Origin: Erinaceus europaeus
Taxonomy: Eukaryota; Chordata; Mammalia; Eulipotyphla; Erinaceidae
DNA length: 64,000 nucleotides
Assembly (NCBI RefSeq): GCF_950295315.1
Contig: NW_026647568.1
Coordinates: 1 to 64,000, forward strand
Direction: 5' to 3'
The translations under genes and the position numbers were made by a program. The notes below the pieces were generated by a model, which was not told where the DNA came from, did no database searches, and worked only from the letters and a program-made list of their open reading frames with translations. Below, one piece after another: positions 20,716-31,579 of this stretch (within the stretch, counting starts at the first letter, position 1; each line of letters opens with the position of its first letter).

Positions 20716-20812
20716 GGAAATTTCTTCCGTTTCTTTTCCATTGGTTCTCAGCTTATATTATACTGAAATACCTTTCTCTGAGAAAATGGTTGCTTAGTTT
20801 GTTTTTAAAGAA

Positions 20813-21102
20813 GGTGGTGGGGGGTAGCACACCAGGTTAAGCACACATGGTATGAAGCACAAGGACTGACATGGAAAGGCCAGCATAAGGATCTGGGTTC
20901 GAGCCCCCAACTCCACACCTGCATGGGTGTTGCCTCACCAGCAGTGAAGCGGGTCTGTAGGTATCTATCTTTCTTTCCTCTCTTGATTATGCTCTTCTCT
21001 ATCCACCACCAACAATAATAGAAAAAGCATGGCCTCCAGGAGCAGTGGATTTGTACTGTAGACACTGATCCCCAGACATAACCCTGGAGGAAAAAAAAAA
21101 GT
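20813..21102 (+). mobile_element. SINE-A, long form
   Basis: Head AGCACACCAGGTTAAGCAC, B box GGGTTCGAGCCC at about 20897-20908, GTGAAGCGGGTCTGTAGGTA, GGCCTCCAGGAGCAGTGGAT and an A tail. It has a roughly 20-bp internal duplication (GGACTGACATGGAAAGG then GGCCAGCATAAGGATC). Confidence 0.85.
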
Positions 21103-21650
21103 ATGTAATTCTTTGGCAAGACTAGACCCCTGATCTTTCTCTGATATCCCCCATGTCAATATGCTCTTCTTCATTCTGATTTCTCTTCCACTCTTTGATC
21201 CTCGATTAGCCTTTCAGAGATTTCTGCTATTTATTCCGTCCCCTACATGCTGCTGCTTCTAAGAGTTCTACTCTAGGCCCAGTTTCCTCTTAATTTTTCA
21301 AATTGTGTTCTGAATGATCACATGAGTTCTGACTGTCTAATGTTTGTATAAAATTGTTCCCCTCTTCCCAAATAACTGAGATGAGCCCTCTAGATCTGAA
21401 AAAAGCAAAAGCTGAAATGAAGCTTCTAGTTGACAGGTGTGCCAACTCCTCCTAGAAGTTCTATGTTTGAGGCTAGACAGAGTTGTCTTTATAAGGACTA
21501 AAGCTGGGGGTAATCGAGTGAGATAATGACACTTCAAGGTGGAATCTCCCCAGACCTACAGTAAATGCTGGACTGAAAGCTTCTTATACCATTTATCACT
21601 GTGTGTTCCTGCGCTGAGGCACACACCTTTCCCTTCAAAAATGTGCATGG
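21103..21650. other. unassigned 550 bp
   Basis: No gene, LTR or SINE recognised. Confidence 0.4.
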
Positions 21651-21651
21651 T

Positions 21652-21848
21652 TGGGCGGGGGTGGGGGGGAGATAGCATAATGTTTATGCAAACAGACTCT
21701 CATGCCTGAGGCTCCTAAATCCCAGGTTCAATCCCCTGCACCACCATAAGCCAAAGCTGAGCAGTGCTCTGGTGTTTATCTCTCTCTGTGTGTCTCTCTC
21801 TCTCTGAATCTCTCTGAAAAATAAAATAAATTTTTAAAAATTTAAAAA
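21652..21848 (+). mobile_element. SINE-D
   Basis: GAGATAGCATAATGTTTATG head, CTCATGCCTGAGGCTCC, CCCAGGTTCAATCCCC B-box relative, GCTGAGCAGTGCTCTGG, a CT repeat and an AAATAAA tail. One of the best preserved SINE-D copies. Confidence 0.88.
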
Positions 21849-22027
21849 ATGTTCATGGTAATTCCTGGAAACCTCCTAAATGTGTCAACCCAACTGTGTG
21901 TGGCTGAAACCAGACACCAGTTCCTCTTCTCTGGAACGTGCTTTGACTCAGTTTTCCTGTCCAGTTCCTTTAATGCAACCATCTTCTTATTTTGTTGCTG
22001 CTATTTTGACATGTTGGAGTTTTATTC

Positions 22028-22280
22028 TTTTTTTTTTATTTTAATGTATTTATTTATAAAGTGAAAACACTGACAAGACCATAAGATAAGAGGGGTACAA
22101 TTCACACCACCAGAGCTCCGTTGACAGATCAATTGTTGATGAACCATGAACCTAAGGCTGGAATATTGCAGATGAAGATTTGGGGTCTCTGTTTTGGAAA
22201 TAGCTAGTAAGCCTACTTTAGTTATATTCCAAAGAGCCCATGACGTTATTAGTTTTTGCCTGAGCCTGACATCTGGTATG
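22028..22280 (-). mobile_element. R1 element, internally deleted
   Basis: The minus copy has the T-rich 3' end and GAGGGGTACAATTCACACCACC, then jumps at about 22115 to the 5' part (TTGTTGATGAACCATGAACC...GGGGTCTCTGTTTTGGAAAT). Several hundred bases of R1 body are missing. The 5' part matches the long-form module. Confidence 0.75.
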
Positions 22281-22480
22281 CAGGAGTTTTATTCTACTGG
22301 GCTGATGTCTTCTGATACAGAGACACAGATGAAGACACAGGGAGAGAAGGAAGGACGTGAGTTTCAGCAGCTTTCTGCAGACGTCTTATGTCTGGTGAAG
22401 CAGGCATGCTCATCTCTATGAATCTGTCACCTTTTCCAGACAGTTGTTCTTGTGATTTCATCATTGACATGAGCAATTCC
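22281..22480. other. unassigned 200 bp
   Basis: GA-rich segment followed by ordinary sequence up to the LTRa TSD; no assignment. Confidence 0.35.
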
Positions 22481-22899
22481 TGCTGGGCTAGCTTCATGGG
22501 TGGGAGAGAGAGACGACCAGGGACTCATGGCTGAGTGGCACGCACTTCAGTCTTTATTCATGTGGAACTCAGCGCAATCTAAGCTGAGCTAAACTATCTA
22601 TAATCACAATCCTGTCCTTATATATATATATATATATATATACTCGCCAAGTAGGGTGGAAACAGGATGTGACGTTGAGAGGGTGGAGCCAAAAGAGACT
22701 GGTGGAAATCAGGGTGTGACAAGGAGAGGGGGCAGAGCAAAAAGACATCATGAACCAGTGGGGATTAAACCAGTGCCCTGCAGGCAGGGTGGTGCTTAGT
22801 TAACAGTGGTTATGTAAATAGAATACAGTGTTAAGCAGGGGGAATGAAACCAATGAAACAGAAGGGGTTTTAAAAGCAGAATTTAGAAGCACACCAACA
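22481..22899 (-). mobile_element. LTRa solo LTR
   Basis: 419 bp, plus-strand ends TGCTGGGC and CCAACA, with perfect 6-bp TSD AATTCC (22475-22480 and 22900-22905). A (TA)n run at 22620-22641 replaces the TATATAAA box region seen in sister copies. Confidence 0.92.
22620..22641. repeat. (TA)n in LTRa promoter region
   Basis: Eleven TA dinucleotides at the position of the LTR TATA box, evidently expanded from it. Confidence 0.9.
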
Positions 22900-23077
22900 A
22901 ATTCCATCCAGCATTGATGACACCGTCTGTCTCCCTCACCCTGACTTGTCTCCAGAGTTTCAGAATCACCCCAAGTCTACTGACCAACTCCAGGTGTACA
23001 CAGTCCACACCTACAGCCATTTACATTGCTAATGGGCCTCACCTTCTCTCAATGTCCTCCATAGTTTTCTTCCTTTT

Positions 23078-23925
23078 TATTTGTTGAATATTTTATTTAT
23101 TTCATTTTTAATCCATTTATGTAATAAAAATATCAACAAGATGATAGGATAAGAGCGGCACAACTCTGCACAATTCCTCCCACCAGAGTTCTGTATCCCA
23201 TCTCCTCCCTTGGAAGATTCCTTATTCTTCATCCTTCAGGGAATATGGACTCAGGTTAATTATGGGGAGCAGAAGATGGAAGATCTGGCTTCTGTAATAG
23301 TTTCTCCACTGGACATGGGTGTTGGCAGGTGGATCCACACCCCCAGCCTGTCTCTGTCTTTCCCTAGTGGGGCAGGGCTCTGGGGAGGGGAGGCTCCAGG
23401 ACACATGGGTGAGGTCCTCTGCCCAGGAAAATCAGGTTGGTAACATGATAGCATCTGCAACCTGGTGGCTGAAAAGCAGTAAGATATAAAGCAGAACAAA
23501 TTGTTTAATAATCAGGAACTAAAGGTAAGAATAGAGCAGATGAGATTTGGGGTCTTCATTTAGGAAAAAGCAAGGAAGACTATATAAGGTATCTTCCAAT
23601 GGACCCTTGACTTTACTCATGTTTGCTGGAGCCCAACAGCTAATATGCAGGTGGATTAAAGTTATCATCTGGGGAGGTGGTGTCAGAGTTGGAAAAAGGA
23701 CTAGAAAGCTGGATCAGGACAGAGAGTAGCTCCCAAATATGGCAAAGGTATATAAATATGTTAACGCTAGACCCCATCAGTTTGATCTGGGGCTCATCTT
23801 CAGCACAGGAGCCTGTGTGACCTCTGAATCTGCAACATGTATATGACATGCCTGCTATGTAGAACTTCATTTATTCTATACCATGTCTGATTTCACCATG
23901 ACCACTAAGAGAGGAGCTATTAATT
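23078..23925 (-). mobile_element. R1 element, long form
   Basis: An older, longer antisense copy: AAATGG/TTAAAAATGAAAT-type tail, the R1 body with an open frame at 23404-23222 in the shared frame, then the long-form 5' modules (GGGGTCTTCATTTAGG, GCCCAACAGCTAATATGCAGG, GATCTGGGGCTCATCTTCAGC, GGAGCCTGTGTGACCTC). Colinear with the sense long copy at 14.13-15.1 kb. Confidence 0.8.
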
Positions 23926-23929
23926 TATT

Positions 23930-24018
23930 TTTTCCAAGTTTTATTAGTGACGTAATAATAATTGATGGTGTTGTGGTATAAGCAGGATAGAGTTCTTACC
24001 ACCAGAGTTCAGGAGCTA
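23930..24018 (-). mobile_element. R1-related 3' end, diverged
   Basis: T-rich start, GTGACGTAATAATAATTGATG and CTTACCACCAGAGTTCAGG resemble a worn R1 or old L1 3' terminus. Confidence 0.45.
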
Positions 24019-24035
24019 CAATTTTAACATCTAAT

Positions 24036-24362
24036 GGGAGGCCAGATGGCAGCACAGCAGGTTAAGCGCATGTGGCACAAAGCGCAAGGACCGGCACTAA
24101 GATCCCAGTTCAAGCCCCCGGCTCCCCACCTGAAGTGGAGTTGCTACACAAGCAGTGAGGTAGATCTACAGGTGTCTATCTTTTTCTCTCCCTCTCTGTC
24201 TTCCCCTCCTTTCTCCATTTCTCTCTGTCCTATCGAACAATAATAGCAATAATAATGATAAAAACAACAAGGGCAACAAAAGGGAAAAATTGGCCTCCAG
24301 GAACAGTGGATTTTTCATGCAGGCACCAAGCCCCAGCAACAACCCTGGGGGAAAAAAAAAAT
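24036..24362 (+). mobile_element. SINE-A, long form
   Basis: Well preserved: TTAAGCGCATGTGGCACAAAG, GCAAGGACCGGCACTAAGATC, CTCCCCACCTGAAGTGGAG, CT tail, AATAAT-rich segment, GGCCTCCAGGAACAGTGGAT and an A tail. TSD ATCTAAT at about 24029-24035 and 24361-24367. Confidence 0.92.
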
Positions 24363-24367
24363 CTAAT

Positions 24368-24900
24368 AATGTTCCTAATAACATCTAGCTAGTTTTAAAT
24401 TGGATTTTGTCAGATTCAACATTCTGAACAATGTCACTTCCTCAAATAAGGTAGTTTTCATTGTTAGTATGGTGTGCCTTATTTATATTTTCCCATGGAA
24501 GCCGCTGTTTTCCTTAAAAGAACACTTACTACTCTCTAACTGAGAGACCAACTGAATTATATGCTCATGATCGTGATCAATACTGCATTTCATTCATCCC
24601 TTGGACTTTCAGAGTACATTCCTTGGAAAAGGGTGGCCACTTTGTGCCCAACCTCTGAGACATCTAAGCAGAAACATTTGGGAAGTCTCATTCCTGAATA
24701 TTTCCCAGAATTACTTCTACTTTGTTCTCTAGGAAGCACCATAATGAAAAGAGTGAGGCGTTTCCAAGATCAGGCACTGTGCTGGTTCTCTTTTACTGCC
24801 TAGAACTCCTTTGCCTTCTTCTGCAATCACTATCCCTCACTCATTTCTAGAATTGCCTTTCTCAGTGCATGTCATCTTCACATAACTTCCATTCAGGATG
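24368..24900. other. unassigned 530 bp
   Basis: No gene recognised. An 80-codon frame (24561-24803) has no family I know. Confidence 0.4.
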
Positions 24901-25304
24901 TGTTGGTATGCTTCTAATTCTTCTTCTGAAACCCCTTCTGTTTCATTGGTTTAATCCTCCCTGCTTAACACTGTATTTTGTTTACATAACCACTGTTAAC
25001 TAAGCACCAGCCTGCCTGCAGGGCACTGGTTTAATCCCCACTGGTTCATGATGTCTTTTTGCTCCGCCCCCTCTCCTAGTACACCCTGATTTCCACCAGT
25101 CTCTTTTCGCTCCACCCTCTCTATGTCACATTCTGTTTCCACCCTACTTGGTGAGTATATATAAAAGGACAGGATTGTGATTATATATAGTTTAGATAGC
25201 TTGGCTTAGATTGCGCTGTGTTCCACATGAATAAGGAGATACTGCGTACAGCTCAGCCATGAGTCTCTGGTCATCTGTCTCCCACCTGCGAAGCTAGACC
25301 GACA
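24901..25304 (+). mobile_element. LTRa solo LTR without matching TSD
   Basis: 404 bp, TGTTGGTATG...CCGACA. It contains TATATATAAAAGG near 25155 and ATGAATAAGG (a changed AATAAA) near 25228. Flanks (GGATG left, TAAAG right) do not match, unlike the other copies. This suggests recombination between elements, a later deletion, or old age. Confidence 0.85.
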
Positions 25305-25309
25305 TAAAG

Positions 25310-25855
25310 ATACTCACATTTCTTAAATACAGGGACAGCAAAACCACCAAAGATGAGTCAGTCCAGTAGTCCTTGTTACCACCCTTCATTTGGATGGGCT
25401 CTGTGTATGCGTGGACTATATGCCAGTCTGATCTATAATTAAATAGAAAAGCCCTCTGATAATTCAGAGTTCTAGTGGAAACATTAGAATTCCCTTTAGG
25501 GACAATAAAGGACTTTAAAGTATCTCCCGTAAGGCTAGTGATTTAATTGTACAGTGTAAGAAGCCAAAGTAATGTCTGAACCATCCCATAATGTTACTCT
25601 AGCAGAGACCTCAGAGAACCTGGCTTTTCATTTTTCAAGCACAGTCTTGGAAAGGAGTTTCCCCTTAGTGTATAATTACTTAGTGTTCCTGACCCTCATG
25701 GGTGTCCTCATTAACACAACTTCTCCACGGAGTCAGAATATATAGCTCTCTGGACAACCAGAAACAGATTCTGCCTAGTATCCAAGCCCAGTCTTCATAG
25801 TGTTCTTTTTGAGGTATTGTAGGATCATACATGCTTGATAGAGCCAACTTTAAAA
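25310..25855. other. unassigned 550 bp
   Basis: No recognised gene or repeat. Confidence 0.4.
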
Positions 25856-25861
25856 AATTAT

Positions 25862-26158
25862 TCTTTAATATCTATTTATTTTTTTCCTTGTGTTGCCCTT
25901 GTTGTAGTTATTATTGTTGTTCTTATTGTTGTTATTATGTTGTCTTTGTTGGATAGGACAGAGAGAAATGGAAAGAAGAGGGGAAGACAGAGAGGGGGAG
26001 AGAAAGACAGACACCTGCAGACCTGCTTCACTACCTGTGAAGTGACTCCCCTGCAGGTGGGGAGACGGGGGGGGAGGAGAGACTCGAACCAAGGTCCTTA
26101 TGCCGGTCCTTACACTTTGCACCATCTGTGCTTAATTTGCTGTGCCAACACCCGACTC
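25862..26158 (-). mobile_element. SINE-A
   Basis: Antisense: TTGTGTTGCCCTTGTTG tail, GGATAGGACAGAGAGAAATGG, GAGAGGGGGAGAGAAAGACAG, CCCTGCAGGTGGGGAGACG (expanded G run) and GACTCGAACC. TSD AGCCAACTTT at about 25844 and 26164. Confidence 0.92.
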
Positions 26159-26169
26159 CTGAAAGCCAA

Positions 26170-26668
26170 CTTTTAATGATGACTGAGTGGGTGAATTTTC
26201 AGTTTATATCTCAGAGAGCTAGCACTCATCATATAGATAAATATCCAGGGGGAAAAAAGTGTTTGGATATCTCTGTGTAACAAGGAAGCATAAAAAAACA
26301 TTTTATTTTTCCTTACACCTGATAGAAACCTGTAGCTATCTATAGCCAGGCTCTTGTTCCCCACACTCAGCACAAGCCTTTTGTAGTAGGAAGGCCATGC
26401 CCAGCAAGAAAGGTCAAGGTATCACTTAGTACTGGATATTCCAAACTAATGTATGTGTCTGTGATGGCTTCTTCTTCTTCTAGCGTTTGCCCTTCTTCCG
26501 TAGCCAGTCAACAGCGTCAGGTTGAAAGCTGTCAGGAGCTGCTTGTTGCTGGCTTTGAAAGTGACTGGGATCCATGTGGATTTATTAGGCTAGGAAGGAT
26601 CGTCAGTTTCCCCAATGAATGGGTACTCACGGGATGCACCACGAGAAGGTCGATCCAATGCATCCCTC
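26170..26668. other. unassigned 500 bp
   Basis: 26450-26665 looks compositionally unlike its surroundings (more GC, several CpG), as a processed pseudogene or old transposon might. No minus- or plus-strand frame gives a protein I recognise. Confidence 0.35.
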
Positions 26669-26860
26669 TGTGATGGCTGATTTTATATGCCAACTTGCAG
26701 GGCTATGGAGTAATTGTATTGTTGGACAATTATAATGTCCCTTACTACATAAGTATGTTTGGGTCAGATTAGCATGTAAACCAAGGAATTTGAGTAAAGC
26801 AGTTACCCTCCATAATGTTAGTGGCCATAATCCAATCAATTAATACAATTAATTGGTGTG
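26669..26860 (+). mobile_element. MLT2-like ERVL LTR, partial
   Basis: TGTGATGGCTGATTTTATAT...CCAACTTG, TTTGAGTAAAGCAG, TTACCCTCCATAATGTTAG and CATAATCCAATCAATT follow, in order, the ancient mammalian MLT2 (class III ERVL) LTR start as I remember it. Only the first part is present. Age predates the placental radiation if correct. Confidence 0.6.
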
Positions 26861-27000
26861 CTAGAACTAATAATAATAATAACAATAATTTCTCTTGAGC
26901 AAGAATGACTTTTGACACTTTCTGATGTGTGTGATGATGTATCAGCTTAGTATGTCCAAAGGTTTCTTACGTATTTGGTGAACTATTTATCTGGGTGTGC

Positions 27001-27001
27001 T

Positions 27002-27048
<47 letters not shown>

Positions 27049-27054
27049 TGTGTT
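27001..27054. repeat. (TG)n microsatellite
   Basis: About 25 TG units with a few interruptions (GAG, TATG). Confidence 0.95.
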
Positions 27055-27059
27055 GGTGG

Positions 27060-27609
27060 GTATGATGGCACTAACAGTGAAGTCTGAAGACTGAATAGAG
27101 GACCCTGCATACAACAGTGTGTGTGTGGGGGGGCTCATCTATTGATTTAATCTGAAATTACAACAAAACCAAATCCACCCCTAAATAAGAGAATACTTTC
27201 TTTAAAGGGCATTTAAATTGAGACATCAAGATTTTTAAAATTTAGATTCCTATTGAAATATTGTCTCTTTACTTACCTCAAACTTCCATAATTGGGAGTG
27301 GAACTAAGCCCTTGGTGTAGATAGACATGGACCTGGAAGCACACAGACATGCAGGTACAGATGCAAATAGAGACATACTGTAGTATATGTGCATGGCCTG
27401 GTGCACTAGTGTATATGACTTATTACAGCACATATGGCATAGTGCGCATGGGTGTGCCAGCTCCTCCTAGGCCACCGCCACCCAGCGGGCTGGCTTTATG
27501 CATCTGTCGGGACTTCCCTGTTGTCTGCCCACCCACCAGCTTTGCCCACTTGGCTAGTCTCCTGGTTCTGCCTTCTGGCTCATTATGAAGATTGCATTAG
27601 AGACTTATG
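27060..27609. other. unassigned 550 bp
   Basis: A CCACCG/CCACCC-rich patch lies near 27470-27540; no gene or repeat assigned. Confidence 0.4.
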
Positions 27610-28200
27610 AGACAGCACTAAAAGGAAAAATATTTGTCGTAGGGCTACAGAGAAGAAAAGGAGAGGAGAAGGGACAAAATTCATATCTGAAGAAATATTA
27701 GTTGAGAATATGTCCAAATTAAATAAAATGATAGATTTTCCCCAGATCTAGAGGCTTGATATGTATACTAAGACACATGAAATGAAACATAAATTAACCA
27801 AGGTACAAAGAAGTTAAAATGTTATATATTAAAAACAAAGATAATTCTGAAAGATGATAGATAAAATAAAATAATAAACTCTCCTACAAGGGAAAACCCA
27901 GAAGGCTATCAGCTGAATCACTTATGGAAAAAATCTGGAGGCTAGAAAAGGACTGGCAGAATAAATTCAAAGTTCTGAATAAGAAAGACCAGGCATATGC
28001 TGCCTGACAATTTATCAATCAGGTTTGCAGGAGGCACAAAAAGGCTTTCAGACAAGTCACAGCTGAAGGAACTCATTACCACTAACCCAGCCAGGTAAGA
28101 CATACTAAAGGAACTTACGTAAAGTAAATTAAAAGTTATATCCCTTATATGGAAGGATCAAAGTCAGGAACAAAAGCAAGGGACAGTCACAGCTATGTGC
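27610..28200 (+). mobile_element. ancient L1M-like 5' region
   Basis: Colinear with an old mammalian L1 (L1M) 5' segment: CATATCTGAAGAAATATTAG, TACAAGGGAAAACCCAGAAGG, ATCTGGAGGCTAGAAAAGG, AAAGTTCTGAATAAGAAAGACC and GGAACTCATTACCACTAACC in the expected order. Heavily decayed, no open frame. Confidence 0.7.
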
Positions 28201-28209
28201 TTGTGAAGT

Positions 28210-29300
28210 ACAACTAGCTACCAAAGACTTGTGGGGAAGCTGGGTGTGAGTCTGGGCTGAGGGACTGGCTCAGAACTTTCCTTGGGACACTGATGATGTC
28301 ACAGGGTAGTTGGGAGGTGAGAAAATGGACTTCTCAAACATCCCCAGGCTTGTAAAACATGATTAATTAAAAAACAAAGACAACTGTTATTAAATTAAAA
28401 CAGCAGCTACAATAAGCATGTTTTATTACAGTGTTTCAGAGGTTGGAAATGTCAAAATTATGTTCAACACATTCAATGTGTGGTGAGGACACACTTTCTC
28501 AGTCCCTCACAGCGGATTCCCCATTGAGCTGTACTTCATACATCAGGAGAGGAGACAGAGAGCCTAATATCTCTCTTGTAAGGACACTGATCTGATACAT
28601 GCATGATTACTCTGCTCTTATTATCAAATCATTCCATAAATGCATAACCTCTAATGTCATGAGTTTGAAACTTATTCAGATATGAATTCTAGAGAAGACT
28701 AAAGTATTCCATCTACAGTAGCAGACTCCGTCTTCTCTTTCTGAGTGGCTAAGTGGTACATATAACTAGTTCCTCTTCATTGGCAGAGTTTTACTTGCCA
28801 AAGCAAAGACCCAAATCGCATCAAGCATATTTCCTCTAGGTCCACAGTCAGATACATCAACTATGAACCATCAAAAAGTTAACACTAGCTGAAAGATGAA
28901 CACAAGCAACCGAGGTAGACTGTTTAAGAGATTTCAATTTTTAAAAATGTATATCTACGTTTGACATAGTTATACGTTTTATAAAAGCTGTCTGCATTTT
29001 GCATTCTACCATTATTATGTGACAGGAGACTGGTATGAAGGCTAAGGTACAGCTAGATAGGAGTGGTCAAGGAAAATGCATATCGTGAACAGTGCTTAGT
29101 GAATGTCAAGGTTCCTGTGAAACTTCAAGTGTTGTGCCTGCATGCAGTTATGTATTGCTTTATGATTCAAAAGTAGTTTTAGGAAGCTCGCTGAATACCT
29201 GTTGTTTATTGGAGAGTCATTTAAGTATCAGAGAAATGTTATCAATGAACCATTTTTAACAAGAGGATCCAGTATAATTCATCAGATGCAATGAAAATCT
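28210..29300. other. repeat-poor stretch
   Basis: About 1.1 kb with no mobile element or gene that I can identify. Confidence 0.45.
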
Positions 29301-29307
29301 ATTTTCC

Positions 29308-29503
29308 CATGGCCAGGGGGTGGACAGTGAGTAGAGCTCCTGACCTGGTAGCAGGAGGCTTTGAGTTCAGTCACCTGTGTCACATATGCCAGAGTGATGT
29401 TTTTTTCTTGCTTTCTGCTCCCCTCTCTCTCCTCCTTTCTCCCTCTGTCTTTGCCCATCCCCTCTTTTTATATTTTTATTAATAAATAAACTGAAAAAAA
29501 TCA
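29308..29503 (+). mobile_element. SINE-C
   Basis: Head CAGGGGGTGGACAGTGAG, TGACCTGGTAGCAGGAGGC, TTTGAGTTCAGTCACC, ATATGCCAGAGTGATG, a CT-rich segment and a TTAATAAATAAA tail. Confidence 0.75.
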
Positions 29504-29562
29504 TTTCTTTATACCCAAAGTACCTCTTTATGTAATAAGTTATAGATGAAAATATTCTAAAA

Positions 29563-29760
29563 TCTGGGATGCAAGCTGGTGCATCGTTAAGTGCAAATAG
29601 CACCCAAAACAAGGACCAGGCTTTGAATTCCTACTCCCCTCCTGCCTCATAAATGGTGGAGAAGATCTATGGGTGTCTCCCTATCTCTCCTTTTCTATCT
29701 CCCTTCCTTCTCAATTTCCCTATGTCCTATATACAATAAAAATTAGAAAGGAAAAAAAAA
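29563..29760 (+). mobile_element. SINE-B
   Basis: TTAAGTGCAAATAGCACCC, GGACCAGGCTTTGAATTCC, GTGGAGAAGATCTATGGGTG, CT-rich segment and A tail. The B box is mutated. Confidence 0.7.
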
Positions 29761-29764
29761 ATGA

Positions 29765-30440
29765 CCATGGAAGCGATAAATTCCTATCTAGTGGTAATCC
29801 TGGAGTCAATTTAAATTTATATATATATAATTAAATTAAATATCAAATATATATAGTGTGATACGTATTCTAAAATTGAGTATCTAATGATCCACCTTAA
29901 TTTTGTAATTCAGTTTTCTGTGGGTGAAATATAAGTGATCTATAATTAAGGGAGTCAGTGTGCTGTATTAGGGATTACATACTTGCACTAGGTGTGTGTG
30001 CAGTTTTTGGTATATTTGGAGCCTTGGAAGTTTATCTGATTCCCAATGTGTTCTTGAGATCAAATAACATTTAAAATTCAAACAAAACAAACACATTGAT
30101 TTTTGTGTCCGTCAGCACTGCCCCAATCAACTTAAAATTTAAATTTAAACTTGATTAATAAGGAAATAAATACATAGCAGATATTTTGCTAGTAACACCA
30201 ACCAAAATTGTTGAGATATTAGTAAGTGTAGAATGAATATTTTTTGGAAGGAGATACACTGTATTTCTAAGAAGCTACTTGCAAATCACTGCATTGCTAC
30301 TGCACACTTATATGGTTTATGGACAAAAGATCTGTATTTCAAACTCATTCTCCCCATAGAGCCTAGCCTCATACTTAGCCATAGTGATTTTCTGCCAGTT
30401 CAGTTTTCCTTGGAGGTGAATTGGCTATTTATGGAAGACA
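29765..30440. other. unassigned 670 bp
   Basis: AT-rich; an 87-codon frame at 30233-30496 ends in the CA repeat and has no known homology. Confidence 0.4.
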
Positions 30441-30442
30441 AA

Positions 30443-30446
<4 letters not shown>

Positions 30447-30487
<41 letters not shown>
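30447..30487. repeat. (CA)n microsatellite
   Basis: About 20 CA units. Confidence 0.95.
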
Positions 30488-30491
<4 letters not shown>

Positions 30492-30494
30492 CTT

Positions 30495-30588
30495 AAGGGA
30501 CAGAATGTTTTGAATAGCAAATGAACCATAGAAGAGACCCAGATTCAAACCCCAGTTCCCATGGGAATGAAGGAAATTTTACTGCTAT

Positions 30589-30636
<48 letters not shown>

Positions 30637-30672
30637 CTGTCTCTTTCTCCCTCTATTTATTTATATTTGACA
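30495..30672 (+). mobile_element. SINE with expanded CT repeat
   Basis: GAGACCCAGATTCAAACCCC (B-box relative) then the SINE CT-rich region, which has expanded into about 20 CT units (30592-30632), then TTTATTTATATTTGAC. SINE-B is the likelier class. Confidence 0.55.
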
Positions 30673-30674
30673 AA

Positions 30675-31080
30675 AGCTGAATAGAACCAGTGAAAATAAA
30701 AAGTGCTATATGAGACTCTGGGCTACTTGAATACTGACATGTTGGTAAGTTCACAAACCCATAACTTAGAGAGTTATGGAGACTCACTCATAATTAAGTA
30801 GGTGTGATTGATCAGTCATGGTCTGTTATGATTACCTGATCTGTAGCTACTCTCACCTCCATGAGGCTGGAGTGCTCAGTTTTGACTTAGTAATTCCCCA
30901 CTAACCCATGGCATAAGCTTTTGCTTTAGTTCCTGTTCTGCATAGGACTAACCTGAAATGTTGGTTAGTACTGCTGAGGCTCAAGGGAAAACCTTCCTCT
31001 ACCTCAGTGTGTTCTTCAGGAGCTGGGAAGTCAATCAAACATCAGGAAGATTATTATTATTTTTAAGTAAAAAAAAAAAA
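30675..31080. other. unassigned 400 bp
   Basis: No repeat or gene assigned; an A run precedes the next SINE. Confidence 0.4.
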
Positions 31081-31082
31081 AA

Positions 31083-31225
31083 GTGCCCAAGGAGGTAGTA
31101 TAAAGGTCAGTGTAAAAGGCAAAAAAACTTTCATATTTGAAACTCAGTGTCTCAGCTCCATCTCCCACAGCCAGAGCTCAAAGATGCTCTGATAAAAATA
31201 AACAAACAAATAAGTAAATAGATAT
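31083..31225 (+). mobile_element. degenerate SINE-C/D
   Basis: CCCAAGGAGGTAGTATAAAGG head, CAGCCAGAGCTCAAAGATG and an AAATAAACAAACAAATAAG tail. Class unclear. Confidence 0.5.
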
Positions 31226-31411
31226 TGATAATGATAGTGTAACTTGTAACTAAATGTTAAAATGGGCTTTGACTATGGAGCATAATGGATTCTGCTGAGG
31301 GCTGGTTCTGAGTAGGTTTAAAGGAAGCAAGGTGTTATTAGGGCAGTACAGATGTATGGGACATCAGCAAAAGAAGCAGTTGTCATCGGGGGCTAAGAAT
31401 ACCCTAGGTCT

Positions 31412-31572
31412 GTGGTCCGGGAGGTGGTGCAGTGATAAAGCTTTGGACTCTCAAGCATGAGGTCCTGAGTTTGATCCCCGGCAGCACATGTGCCAGAGTG
31501 ATGATGTCTGGTTCTTTCTCTTTCCTCCTGTCTACCTTATTAATAAATGAATAAAATCTTAAAAAAATATAT
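31412..31572 (+). mobile_element. SINE-C, type copy for the window
   Basis: GGTCCGGGAGGTGGTGCAGT (A box), GATAAAGCTTTGGACTCTC, GAGTTTGATCCCCGGC (B-box relative), CATGTGCCAGAGTGATG and TTAATAAATGAATAAAATC. Well preserved. Confidence 0.88.
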
Positions 31573-31579
31573 CGTAGGC

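Noticed and set aside
20457..20840. 127-codon protein-coding gene
   Set aside because: First two-thirds are the L1 ORF2 C-terminus; the rest is flanking DNA. It is an L1 fragment.
26449..26690. Processed pseudogene of a known gene
   Set aside because: Composition is suggestive, but none of the three minus-strand frames gave a protein I could identify, so no claim is made.
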